Source: Calidifontimicrobium sp964618555
GTDB taxonomy: Bacteria; Pseudomonadota; Gammaproteobacteria; Burkholderiales; Burkholderiaceae_C
Length of the DNA stretch: 64,000 bases
Assembly (NCBI GenBank): GCA_964618555.1
Contig: CAZUBF010000001.1
Coordinates: 1 to 64,000 of the forward strand
Reading direction: 5' to 3'
This document shows, one piece after another, positions 7,741-16,088 of this stretch (positions are counted from its first letter, which is position 1; each line of letters begins with the position of its first letter). Under the pieces are notes generated by a model that had not been told where the DNA came from, ran no database searches, and saw nothing but the letters and a program-made list of their open reading frames with translations. Position numbers and translations under genes: made by a program.

Positions 7741-10455
7741 TCAGTCCTGCGGCGGCGTGATCACGGATTCGGGCAACGCCAGAGCATCGACCGGCCTGCC
7801 GTTCAGCAGGTGTTCGTCGATGACGCGGTCCATCGCTGCACCATCCAGCCGACCGTAGTAGATGCCTTCGGGGAACACCTGCGCCACCGGCGCGAAGTAA
7901 CAGGCCCCGAGACACGTCGTCTTCGCCAGCTGAAGCTGCACCCCGCGGTCACGCTCGGCGAGTCCGCGCTGCTCGGCACGCATGCGTCGCCACACCGCCG
8001 GAGCACCACGTCCCCTGCAGTTGTCGCCGTGGCAGACCAGCACGCGCCGCGTCACCGCTGCTCGCGGCAACGTGGCCGGCGGCGCTGTCACCGCATCGCG
8101 TGTGTCGCGGCGCCTGGAGTCGCTTGACCCGGAGGCCGGCTTTCGGCCGCGCCTGCGAGGGCGCACTGGCCTCGGGTAATTCACCAGCACGAGCAGCGCG
8201 GGAAGCAGCATCTCGAAGGCCAACCCCGCCAGCAGCCCGACAGCCGTCATCAGGCCGAAGTTGGCGGTGGGAATGAAGTCCGACGTCGTCAGCAGCGCAA
8301 ACTGCGAGATCAGCACCACCGACGTGGCCAGCACCGCCCGCCCGGCCGACTCGTAGCTGCGCGCGATGGCCCACAGCGGCGACACGCCGGCCAGCATGCG
8401 CCTGCGGTACCCGTGGTACAGGTGGATCGTGTCGTCGACCGTGATGCCCAGCACCACGCTGGCGATCATCACCGTGGCCAGGTCCAGGGGGATCCCCGTC
8501 GCACCCATCAGCACGAAGATGAAGAACAGCGGCGCCAGGTTCGGCACCATGCACAAGGCGGCGGCCTTCGGCGAGCGCCACAGCAGCGTCATCAGCAGGA
8601 AGATCTGCCCGAAGGCGCCGACGAAGCTGTGAATCTGCCCGTCGACCAGCAAATCGACTTGATCCGACAGCATTCGTCCGTGCCCGCCGATGTCGACCTT
8701 CACAAGGGGTATCGGCGACTTCGCCAACCGGTCGCGGATCTGTCCGATCGTGCGGCTGATCGCCTGCGTGCCGTGCACGTTCAGGTTGACGACGATGCGC
8801 GCATGGTCGAAGTCGCGGTTGACCAGCTCGTACAGGTCGTCGCCGTCGTAGATCAGGAGGTACTGCCGCAGCAGCCGGTCGTTGGCGGGCAGCGTGCGGA
8901 AAGCCGGGCGCTCGCGGTTCATCGCCCAGTGCATCTCCTCGACCAGGTCGGCCATCGACACCGCGCGGTCGACCTCGGGCAGCGACTCGAGCCACTGCTG
9001 CAACTGCTTCACCTCGCGCAGGGTCGCCACGCGCTGGAACGTGTCGGGCGCCTCGCCGCGCAGCGAGATCTCGAGCGTCGTCACCCCCATCAGCGACTGC
9101 TCGATGCGTCGGGTGTCGACGTTGATCGCGTGCTGCGGCGAGAAGAAGGCCAGCAGGTCGGTCTCGACCTGCACCTTCAAGGCCAATGGGGCCAGCGCGA
9201 CCATCGCCACGACCAGCGCGGCAACGACCGTCTTCGGCCAGCGCATGCTCACCACTGCCATGCGCCGCGCCAGCGTGCCGAGCCGGCCCAGGTTCGACCC
9301 CTGCTGCGGCCAGGGGCGACGGTCCCAGTGGCGCAGGAACGGTGGCACCAGCACGAACACCGTCAGGAACACCATCGCCGTGCCGATCGCGCCGGCGACG
9401 CCGAAGGTCTGGATCGGCGGGATCGGCACCAGCACCAGGCTGACCAGGCCGGCCGCCGTGGTCACCACGTTGAACAGGCTCGGGTACCGCGTCTCGTCGA
9501 GCGCATGGTCGATGGCCTGCGACCGGTCGGCCGTCGCGCGCTGGCCTCGCTGCACGCCGGCGTAAAGGTGCATCAGCGTGACGACCGTGTACGCGGCGAA
9601 CAGGCTGGGCAGGATCGCCGTGGCCATCGTGTACGGCTGGCCCGCGAGCACGACGCCGGCGATCATCGGCGCCACCACGGTCGACATCGCCAGCCCGCCG
9701 ATCACCACCGGGCGCAGCCGCCCGACGACCCACAGCAGCAGCGCCAGGCCGATGGCCACCGTCAACGGCACCAGCCACTGCGTGTCGCGCAGAATCGATG
9801 CCAATTGCGCCACGTCGAGCGACACCGGCCCCGCGTCGCCCGCGTAGTACGGGCGCAGGCCGGCGTCGTTGATCGCCGCGGCCACGGCCACCTTCAGCTG
9901 CAGGCGCTGCGCGCTCTCGTCGAGCAGCTTGGGGCGCACCGCCATCGCCAGCGCGCGGCCGTCGCGCGACGCCAGCGCGCCGGGGGCGAAGCGGTCAGCC
10001 AGCACGCGCGCACGCAACGCGGCGGGGTTCGTGCGGTCGAGACGATCGGTGTCGACCAGGCGCTCGACGGCGAAGCCGTCGCTGCGCCCGGCGATGCGCT
10101 CGAACGTGGTCACGGTCAGCACGCGGTCGACGAGCGGGTGCTGTGCGAGCCGGTCGGCCAACCCCTGCAGGCGCCGCAGGAAGTCGGCGCCGTACAGGTC
10201 GTCGCCGACGAACAGCACGGTCAGCGCCTCGTCGACCGGGAAGTCGCGGCGCAACTCCTCGCGCAACACCGACGCCGGCGAGCCGGGCGAGAAATACACC
10301 TCGGGCGCGTTGTTGAACGTCAGGCCGGTGAACAGCACCCACGCCGAACCCGCGTGCAGCGCCACGACGACCAGCAGCGCCAGCGGCCACGACAGCATGC
10401 GGTGGCGCATGCCGCCGGTGCGGCCGAACACCCACCTGGCGAACAATGCGTTCAC
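7741..10455 (-). CDS. RND/MMPL-family permease fused to a [2Fe-2S] ferredoxin domain
   Basis: A 904-residue protein. Residues 1 to about 750 are an RND-superfamily (MMPL-like) inner-membrane permease with two periplasmic loops and two six-helix bundles; GITVDDTIHLYHGYRRR carries the paired acidic residues of the proton relay. A basic linker follows. Residues about 803-890 match the thioredoxin-like [2Fe-2S] ferredoxin domain, with Cys808 and Cys813 in LVCHGDNCRGRGA and Cys848 and Cys852 in TTCLGACYFAPVAQVFPEG, then the typical end VIDEHLLNGRPV. The start is a GTG 10 bases after the barrel gene. Permeases of this group export hydrophobic or amphiphilic molecules; the N-acyl amino acid made next door is a possible cargo (inference). 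The fusion is uninterrupted in the sequence. Confidence 0.88.
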   Translation of the reverse strand: MNALFARWVFGRTGGMRHRMLSWPLALLVVVALHAGSAWVLFTGLTFNNAPEVYFSPGSPASVLREELRRDFPVDEALTVLFVGDDLYGADFLRRLQGLADRLAQHPLVDRVLTVTTFERIAGRSDGFAVERLVDTDRLDRTNPAALRARVLADRFAPGALASRDGRALAMAVRPKLLDESAQRLQLKVAVAAAINDAGLRPYYAGDAGPVSLDVAQLASILRDTQWLVPLTVAIGLALLLWVVGRLRPVVIGGLAMSTVVAPMIAGVVLAGQPYTMATAILPSLFAAYTVVTLMHLYAGVQRGQRATADRSQAIDHALDETRYPSLFNVVTTAAGLVSLVLVPIPPIQTFGVAGAIGTAMVFLTVFVLVPPFLRHWDRRPWPQQGSNLGRLGTLARRMAVVSMRWPKTVVAALVVAMVALAPLALKVQVETDLLAFFSPQHAINVDTRRIEQSLMGVTTLEISLRGEAPDTFQRVATLREVKQLQQWLESLPEVDRAVSMADLVEEMHWAMNRERPAFRTLPANDRLLRQYLLIYDGDDLYELVNRDFDHARIVVNLNVHGTQAISRTIGQIRDRLAKSPIPLVKVDIGGHGRMLSDQVDLLVDGQIHSFVGAFGQIFLLMTLLWRSPKAAALCMVPNLAPLFFIFVLMGATGIPLDLATVMIASVVLGITVDDTIHLYHGYRRRMLAGVSPLWAIARSYESAGRAVLATSVVLISQFALLTTSDFIPTANFGLMTAVGLLAGLAFEMLLPALLVLVNYPRPVRPRRRGRKPASGSSDSRRRDTRDAVTAPPATLPRAAVTRRVLVCHGDNCRGRGAPAVWRRMRAEQRGLAERDRGVQLQLAKTTCLGACYFAPVAQVFPEGIYYGRLDGAAMDRVIDEHLLNGRPVDALALPESVITPPQD

Positions 10456-10465
10456 GCCGGCGGGG

Positions 10466-11803
10466 TCAGAACCGGGTGCGCACGCCCAGCGTGATCAGGT
10501 CGTGGTCGCGGTGGAAGCCGCCCAGCGTGCGCGCCTCGCCGGCGAAGAAGTGGCCGGCCAGGTAGAACTCGTGCGGCTCCCAGCCGACGAAGCTCAGCCG
10601 CGGGCCGACGTAGGTGTCGTGCACATTGAGCCCGCGCGAGAAGCGCAGCGCCGCCTTCCAGCGCCCCTGCGCGAAGCTGGTCTCGACCTCGCCGTTGACG
10701 CCCGCGTAGTGCTTCAGTTCGAGGATGGGGCTGCCCGTACGCAGCGAGCGCGCCGCCAGCTGCAGGTTCACCCGCGTGTCGCCGCCGCCGGGGAAGAACT
10801 CGACCGCGCCGACCCATTCGACCGCGTCGGTGTCGGCCATCGTGGCGTCGGGCCGCGTCACCGGCACCCCCGACGAGTAGCCGAACTCGCTGCGCAGCGT
10901 CAGCGTGTCGCCGGCCCACTCGGCATCGACGCCGGCGAAGTTGACGAACGGGTGCACGGTGCGCAGCGACATCGCCGCGGCGTCGACGCGGTAATAGGGC
11001 AGCGACTGCCGCGTGCGCGCCAACGTCAGCCCCAGGTCGAACGGCGCGGCGGTGCGCGTCAGGCGCATCGCCGCGCCGCCCGAGCCGCCGCCGTCGTCGT
11101 TGTCGATCGTGCCGTGGCGCGCCAGCGTGGCCAGTTGCGGCGACGGTGCGATGCCGATGACTCCGCCGGTGGTGCGGTTCACAGGGCTCCACACACTGCG
11201 CTCGTGCGGCAGGCGCGCGCCGCGGAACGCGGGCAGCGCCACAGCGTCGAGCTTGACGTCGTCCCAGGTCTGCTCCCAGCGCAGCGCCAGCTGCGCGCGC
11301 CGGCGCTCGGGCAGCTTGTCGAGGACGAAGCGCGTCAGGTCCACGCGGCCGACACGGTCGATCAGCGGCACCTCGTCGACCCGTCCCCACACGAGGGTCT
11401 GCGCGCCCAGCGTCAGCCGCGTGTCACCGCTGCGCCAGCGCAGGTAGGTGTCGCTGATGTCGCCGCGCCACTGCGTGAAGTCGGCGGCGCCACCCGTCTG
11501 CGTCGCCGCGTCGACACGTGCGCCGGCGCGCAGCTCCCAGGCGGCGTCGGGGCGCCACAGCACGTAGCCGCTGGCGCGCAGTGAGCCCGTGGTGTCGGCC
11601 TCGGGGGCGTCATCGGTGAGCGCGCCGGCCTCGACCAGCACGTCGTCGAGCCCGGCGCGCCACGCCGGGCGCGGCGCCGCGCGCGCCGGCGCGGCGCCAG
11701 CCTGCGCCACGAGCGTATATGCCGGCGGCGCGCCCGCAGATTGCGCCGGCGCGACGCCGGCCCAGGCGGCGGCCACGGCCGCCACGCACAGTCTGATGTT
11801 CAA
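10466..11803 (-). CDS. Outer-membrane beta-barrel protein (DUF1302-like)
   Basis: A 445-residue protein with a signal peptide (NIRLCVAAVAAAWAGVAPAQ), an Ala-rich spacer, then alternating amphipathic strands ending in Phe (GVRTRF), as in outer-membrane barrels. The repeated pattern resembles the DUF1302 proteins that accompany LolA-like and RND genes in lipid-export operons. The only start that fits the signal peptide is a TTG at 11803, whose TTGA overlaps the stop of the LolA-like gene by four bases; this supports translational coupling. Probably the outer-membrane partner of the RND permease. Confidence 0.75.
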   Translation of the reverse strand: MNIRLCVAAVAAAWAGVAPAQSAGAPPAYTLVAQAGAAPARAAPRPAWRAGLDDVLVEAGALTDDAPEADTTGSLRASGYVLWRPDAAWELRAGARVDAATQTGGAADFTQWRGDISDTYLRWRSGDTRLTLGAQTLVWGRVDEVPLIDRVGRVDLTRFVLDKLPERRRAQLALRWEQTWDDVKLDAVALPAFRGARLPHERSVWSPVNRTTGGVIGIAPSPQLATLARHGTIDNDDGGGSGGAAMRLTRTAAPFDLGLTLARTRQSLPYYRVDAAAMSLRTVHPFVNFAGVDAEWAGDTLTLRSEFGYSSGVPVTRPDATMADTDAVEWVGAVEFFPGGGDTRVNLQLAARSLRTGSPILELKHYAGVNGEVETSFAQGRWKAALRFSRGLNVHDTYVGPRLSFVGWEPHEFYLAGHFFAGEARTLGGFHRDHDLITLGVRTRF

Positions 11804-12597
11804 GGTCGGAACTCCGCTTCGAGGTTTTCGTCGGCCAGCGCCTGCGACGTGAACAGCCGCGCCGGCAGCTTGCGATCGTACTTGGCCACCTCCACCACCA
11901 GCCGCGTCTCGCGGCCGCTGGCCAGGTCGACCATGCGGCTGTCGGTGACCGTCCAGAAGCCCTGCACCTGCCGGCGTGCGGTGGCCAGCCAGCGCTTGCT
12001 CGGCTCGGCATCGCTCTTCTCGAAGTAGTCGACGCGCAGCACCAGCGCCGTGCGCGGGTCGACGCAGCTCACGCGCTTGCGGTACACCGAGCTCGATGTG
12101 TCGACGGGCACGCTCTCGAGCAGCTCGCACGCCGTGCCGTCGACCGTGTCCTTGCCGACCAGCCGGTGGCGGTCGAGCGACGGCTTGCGTTCCTGCAGGT
12201 CCTCGTAATACAGCTCCGAGCCGACGAAGCGCCCGCCCTTGCGGTCGCTGGCCACGCGGCGCACGCGGTCGAGCTCGGGCAGGTACAGCCACTGGTCGGT
12301 GCCGCCGTCGGCCTTGTTGACACTCAGCAGCCCGGTGCCGGCGATGTCGTCGGGCTTCAGGAAACGCACCAGGTTGACCGACTCGCCGCCGCCGCGGTCG
12401 AGCCGGTAGGTGACCAGTTCGCGCACGCGCGGCGCGCGACCCTTGTCGGCCAGCTCCATGCGGCTGAGCGTGGTCAGGTCGCGGCCCGCCGGGCGCTCAT
12501 GCACGGCGCGCGCCAGCTGCAGCGCATCGTCGGCAAGCACCGACGAGGCGAACATGAGCCAGCCGGTCACCAGGCAAGTCAAATGTCGACGCAACAT
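11800..12597 (-). CDS. LolA-like outer membrane lipoprotein-sorting family protein
   Basis: A 265-residue periplasmic protein: signal peptide to about Ala22 (SSVLADDA), then a LolA/LolB-like half-barrel recognised from VRFLKPDDIAGTGLLSVNK, DQWLYLPELDRVRRVAS, RFVGSELYYEDLQ and YFEKSDAEPSKRW. Such proteins carry or receive hydrophobic cargo and are commonly encoded with RND permeases and DUF1302 barrels. The ATG at 12597 has AAGGAG only three bases upstream, an unusually short spacing. First gene of a three-gene operon (this gene, barrel, RND-ferredoxin). Confidence 0.82.
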   Translation of the reverse strand: MLRRHLTCLVTGWLMFASSVLADDALQLARAVHERPAGRDLTTLSRMELADKGRAPRVRELVTYRLDRGGGESVNLVRFLKPDDIAGTGLLSVNKADGGTDQWLYLPELDRVRRVASDRKGGRFVGSELYYEDLQERKPSLDRHRLVGKDTVDGTACELLESVPVDTSSSVYRKRVSCVDPRTALVLRVDYFEKSDAEPSKRWLATARRQVQGFWTVTDSRMVDLASGRETRLVVEVAKYDRKLPARLFTSQALADENLEAEFRP

Positions 12598-12697
12598 CCG
12601 CTCCTTCCGCCCGCCCGGAGGGGCTCGTCCACGATTGTGAATGACGTCAGGGCTTGCGATAGCCTTTGGTGGGGCCGAGTTGCCGTCGATCTCCTTT

Positions 12698-12761
12698 CCC
12701 GGGGCACGCCGGCAGGCCAGGGTGATTCGTGTCGAGGAAATTTACAGGACGCCCGGGGCAC
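12698..12761 (+). promoter_or_regulatory. Candidate upstream activator sites (10-base direct repeat)
   Basis: CCCGGGGCAC occurs at 12698-12707 and again at 12752-12761, 54 bases apart (about five helical turns) and about 81 and 135 bases before the sigma-54 -24 element. The placement suits binding of an enhancer-binding protein such as PrsR. In such GC-rich DNA a 10-base repeat can arise by chance, so this is an inference. Confidence 0.35.
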
Positions 12762-12832
12762 TCGTCCCCCGCTGGGATCGCCGGGACGAAAATATTATAA
12801 GAATCAGCAGCTTATGCGTGAATCTCGGCGGC

Positions 12833-12848
12833 TGGCACGGAGCATGCA
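12833..12848 (+). promoter_or_regulatory. Sigma-54 (RpoN) promoter of the PEP-CTERM gene
   Basis: TGGCACGGAGCATGCA matches the -24/-12 consensus TGGCACG-N4-TTGCW at all positions except one (A for the first T of TTGC). The predicted start is near 12860, giving a leader of about 100 bases before the GTG at 12959. In Zoogloea and related bacteria PEP-CTERM protein genes are known to depend on RpoN with the PrsK/PrsR pair, so both motif and context agree. Confidence 0.85.
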
Positions 12849-12958
12849 TCTGTCTATGCAGATGGCGGGTTCGTAAGGCCCAGTGGCTCGATAAGCCCGA
12901 ACGAACCGGTTCCCATCCGCCCGTGTTGTTTCATCGGCTTACCGACAAGGAGTTCAAT

Positions 12959-13876
12959 GTGAAGAAGTCAATCGTGAGTACGGCGGTTGCGGCACTCGGG
13001 CTGGGCCTTGCGCTGGCCAGTGTGCCGGCCACCGCGGCGGTCACCTGGTACAACCCGATCACGTCGTTCGAGGACGACAACATCGACAGTTTCATCGACA
13101 ATGACGGCGACGGTCAGTTGAGCATCGGCGACCGACTCGTGTCGGTGTTAGAGTTCGGTTCGACTTCCGGGATCTTCGCGGGGCAGGGGCCGAGCGCCAT
13201 CGGCCCGGCCGAACTGACCGGCGTTTCCGACATCACCGTGACCGGCCGGGTCGCGACCGGGAACTTCATCGCCGGCTTGCCCGAGTATCGGTTCACCTTC
13301 GGTGCAACGACGAACGGCCTGCTGACCGGTGGGGCGGGTGCGGTGGCCAACATCGCCGGCGCGATGGCGGTGTTGTGGCTCGACGACACGCCCGACCTGA
13401 ACGTCATCAACGCGGCCTGCGGAACGCTGGCGAACTGCCTGCTCCAGGCCAGCGACGGCCTGCCGAACCCGTGGCTGGCAGTCGGCCTGGGCAGCGACCC
13501 GGACGCCTTCTGGACGGGCGTTGGTGCGGCCAGCATCGCCGGGATCTCCGGTCTCGCCGCCAACTCGAAGGTGGCAACGATCAACTTCCAGCTGGACATC
13601 CTGGTGAACAACACCGGCCAGACCTTCGCCCCGCAGCCTTGCTCGCCGTTGGACCAGCCGAACCCGGCGGACTCGGTGTGCGGCACCGGTGACGGTCAGG
13701 TGCTGCTGATCGGCTCGGGCGACATCCTGGGTGGGCAGGGTCTCGGAAATGGCTGGCACGCCCGCAGCGACACCGACGCCCAGGTCGCCCCGGTGCCGGA
13801 ACCCGGCACGCTGGCACTGCTGGCCGGCGCGCTGCTGGCCGGTGGTGTGGCCTCGCGCAAGCGTCTGAGCAAGTAA
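12959..13876 (+). CDS. PEP-CTERM sorting domain-containing protein
   Basis: A 305-residue exported protein: Sec signal peptide (KKSIVSTAVAALGLGLALAS to about residue 27), a Gly/Ala/Asn-rich body with few charged residues and only four Cys, and a C-terminal PEP-CTERM signal: VPEPGTLALLAGALLAGG followed by the basic tail RKRLSK. It is the only PEP-CTERM protein in the window and the expected substrate of XrtA (26692-28260). The start is a GTG with an ideal AAGGAG at 12947-12952; the overlapping ATG at 12957 runs straight into a stop. Function of the body is unknown; such proteins are usually extracellular matrix or surface proteins. Confidence 0.9.
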   Translation: MKKSIVSTAVAALGLGLALASVPATAAVTWYNPITSFEDDNIDSFIDNDGDGQLSIGDRLVSVLEFGSTSGIFAGQGPSAIGPAELTGVSDITVTGRVATGNFIAGLPEYRFTFGATTNGLLTGGAGAVANIAGAMAVLWLDDTPDLNVINAACGTLANCLLQASDGLPNPWLAVGLGSDPDAFWTGVGAASIAGISGLAANSKVATINFQLDILVNNTGQTFAPQPCSPLDQPNPADSVCGTGDGQVLLIGSGDILGGQGLGNGWHARSDTDAQVAPVPEPGTLALLAGALLAGGVASRKRLSK

Positions 13877-13905
13877 CGCGCGAGCGGTATTCGAGCCCGC
13901 GAAAC

Positions 13906-13931
13906 GCCCCCGGCACGCCGGGGGCTTTTTT
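13906..13931 (+). terminator. Rho-independent terminator of the PEP-CTERM gene
   Basis: GCCCCCGGC / GCCGGGGGC stem with a two-base loop followed by six T, 29 bases after the stop codon. The strongest classical terminator in the window. Confidence 0.93.
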
Positions 13932-13998
13932 CGTCTGCCGAAGGCTTGCCGGCACCGTGCGGCGCGAACCTGCACGCACCCGAGAGTTGCGGAACGGG

Positions 13999-15102
13999 CT
14001 ACGGAGTCTTTTTCGTGTCCTGGCTTGTGCTGGCACCGCGATACATCAGCGCCGCCAGCCGCAGCCGCACCGAGCGTGCCGTCGGCGGCGGTGCATGCCC
14101 TAAGCGCCCCATGAACAGGCCGTGCGACACCGCCTGCGCTCCGGCCAGCGCCGTCAGCCGCCGGGCCACGTCGGCGGCGGCCTCCAGCGTGCCGGGCACC
14201 CCCGAGAACGTGCGCCGCTGCGCCGCGTAGCGCGCGAACACCAGTGGCGTCAGCTCGGGCTGCAGCATAAGCCCCAACTGCGTGGCCGTCAGCCACAGGC
14301 GCTGCACCGCGCGCCCGCCGGCGACGTGGTCGTCGATGGTCGCGGGCGCCTCGCGTGCCTCCAGCACGAAGTGCGCGGCGCAGGCCAGCCCGGGCAGCAG
14401 GTCCATCTGCAGCCGCGGCAGCCACGTGCCGGCCAGGAAGCGGTTGAAGAAGCGCACGCGTTCCCAGCTGTGCATCGCGAAGCGCATGGTGGCCAGCATC
14501 GGCCGGCCCACGCCGAGCGCGGCGTCGGGCACCTTGGTCTCGCTGAACTTCGCGTGCCACTCGATCACGTCGCGGTGCACCCGGTAGGCCTCGGGCGTGA
14601 CCAGGCGCAGCCGCGCCGACCTGAACAGCAGCACCGCGGCGCGCCGGCACCCCGCGCCGCCCTCCACCCAGCGCAGGCGGTGCGCCGGGCCCACCGCGGC
14701 CTCCAGCGCCTGCTTGTGTTCGGCCGACAACGGCCGCGTGGCGAACGGCCGGCGCTGCACGCTGCGCCGGGCGACCACGTCGACCAGCGGGTCGCGCACG
14801 ACGGCGGCGTCGGGGTGCAGGCGCACGTCGAAGGTCGGCGTGGTGTCGGGCGCGTCGGTGCGGCGCTGCACCAGCGCCGCCAGCCCGTGGGCCGATGCGG
14901 CGATGGCCAGGGTCTCGAGCAGCGCACCCAGCGACAGCTGGCTGGCCTGGCCGTCGATGTCGTACAGGCAGTGCTCGCGCGTGTCGAAGCCGTGCACGAC
15001 GACATGCGTGTCGTCGACGACCTCGAAGCGCCAGGGCTGCGTGTTGTCGCCGCTGGGCGCCCAGCGCGCGAGGTCGAGGATCTGTTCGATGGTCCGGGTC
15101 AT
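13999..15102 (-). CDS. Nitroreductase-fold protein
   Basis: A 367-residue protein with the FMN-dependent nitroreductase-like opening (LDLARWAPSGDNTQPWRFEV), ARRSVQRRPF near the middle and QLGLMLQPELTPLVF in the second half. It is longer than classical nitroreductases (about 200 residues) and fits the larger group related to the nitroreductase half of Rv1355c-type proteins. The start at ATG 15102 excludes a non-homologous N-terminal stretch. It diverges from the ThiF-like gene across a 119-base spacer, suggesting joint regulation. Substrate unknown. Confidence 0.8.
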   Translation of the reverse strand: MTRTIEQILDLARWAPSGDNTQPWRFEVVDDTHVVVHGFDTREHCLYDIDGQASQLSLGALLETLAIAASAHGLAALVQRRTDAPDTTPTFDVRLHPDAAVVRDPLVDVVARRSVQRRPFATRPLSAEHKQALEAAVGPAHRLRWVEGGAGCRRAAVLLFRSARLRLVTPEAYRVHRDVIEWHAKFSETKVPDAALGVGRPMLATMRFAMHSWERVRFFNRFLAGTWLPRLQMDLLPGLACAAHFVLEAREAPATIDDHVAGGRAVQRLWLTATQLGLMLQPELTPLVFARYAAQRRTFSGVPGTLEAAADVARRLTALAGAQAVSHGLFMGRLGHAPPPTARSVRLRLAALMYRGASTSQDTKKTP

Positions 15103-15221
15103 GGCCAGCGCCGGCGACGCTCCAGGCGGCGAGTATCGACTACATTGCGGGCCACGGGCAGGGCGGCGCAGGCCGCAGGCTGCCGGCATACAAACGTCGT
15201 GGGCCGCCGGGCGGTGTCGTC

Positions 15222-16088
15222 GTGGCATTCGAGTATTCCAGCGCCTTCGCGCGCAACATCGGCTGGGTCACCGCGGCCGAGCAGCAGCGCCTGCGCCGCG
15301 CGCGGGTGGCCGTCGCCGGCATGGGCGGCGTCGGCGGCGTGCACCTGCTGACGCTGGCGCGCCTGGGCATCGGCGCTTTCCGCATCGCCGACCTCGACCG
15401 CTTCGACTTCGCCAACTTCAACCGGCAGGCCGGCGCGTTCGTGTCCACCGTCGGTCACCCCAAGGTCGACGTGATGGCGCGCATGGCCCGTGACGTCAAC
15501 CCGACGGCCGAGGTCGACGGGTTCCCGGTCGGCGTGCAGCCCGACAACGTCGACGCCTTCCTCGACGGCGTCGACGTCTACGTCGACGGCATCGACTTCT
15601 TCGCGATGGACGCGCGGCGCATGCTGTTCGCGGCCTGCCACGCCAGGGGCATCCCTGCGCTCACCGCGGCGCCGCTGGGCATGGGGGTGGCGCTGCTGTA
15701 CTTCGCGCCGGGCGGGATGTCGTTCGAGCAGTACTTCCGGCTCGACGGCGTGCCGCGGCAGGAGCAGTTCGCGCGCTTCATCGCCGGGCTGTCGCCGGCG
15801 ATGCTGCAGCGCCACTACCTGGCCGCGCCCGAGGCGGTCGACTTCGCCGCGCAGCGCGGGCCGTCCACCGCGATGGCCTGCGAACTGTGCGCCGGGGTGA
15901 TGGGCACCGCGGTGCTGAAGGTGCTGCTCGGCCGCGGGCCGCTGCGCGCGGCGCCGTGGGCGATGCAGTTCGACGCCTACCGCCAGCAGCTGCGCTTCAC
16001 GTGGCGGCCGTTCGGCAACGCGAATCCGCTGCAGCGGCTGCTGCTGCGGCTGATCCGCCCGCGCCTGGGCATGGCGGCGGGCGGCTGA
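15222..16088 (+). CDS. ThiF/E1-like adenylyltransferase
   Basis: A 288-residue protein with the ThiF/MoeB/E1 nucleotide-binding motif VAVAGMGGVGGVHLLTLARLGIG... near the N-terminus, then IADLDRFDFANFNRQ (the Asp and Asn/Arg of the adenylation site) and GVDVYVDGIDF. CELCAGVMG in the C-terminal part holds two Cys, but the CxxC zinc pairs of MoeB/ThiF are absent. E1-like enzymes adenylate the C-terminus of a protein or peptide. The start is a GTG at 15222, placed to begin just before the conserved N-terminus. With the divergent nitroreductase gene it recalls Rv1355c-type proteins, in which both domains are fused. Confidence 0.82.
   Translation: MAFEYSSAFARNIGWVTAAEQQRLRRARVAVAGMGGVGGVHLLTLARLGIGAFRIADLDRFDFANFNRQAGAFVSTVGHPKVDVMARMARDVNPTAEVDGFPVGVQPDNVDAFLDGVDVYVDGIDFFAMDARRMLFAACHARGIPALTAAPLGMGVALLYFAPGGMSFEQYFRLDGVPRQEQFARFIAGLSPAMLQRHYLAAPEAVDFAAQRGPSTAMACELCAGVMGTAVLKVLLGRGPLRAAPWAMQFDAYRQQLRFTWRPFGNANPLQRLLLRLIRPRLGMAAGG

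Larger units (their letters stand above)
12598..12958. other. Divergent regulatory region of the LolA-like operon and the PEP-CTERM gene
   Basis: 361 bases without a gene. The right half carries the sigma-54 promoter and candidate activator repeats annotated separately. An AT-rich patch around 12788-12800 is unusual for this GC-rich DNA and would suit DNA bending between activator and promoter. An imperfect hairpin CATCTG / CAGATG (12847-12864) covers the expected transcription start. No clear sigma-70 or sigma-54 promoter was found for the minus-strand operon. Confidence 0.5.

Noticed and set aside
8413..10494. A 693-codon plus-strand open frame opposite the RND permease
   Set aside because: Antisense shadow; low-complexity composition and no domain. 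The minus-strand permease is unmistakable.
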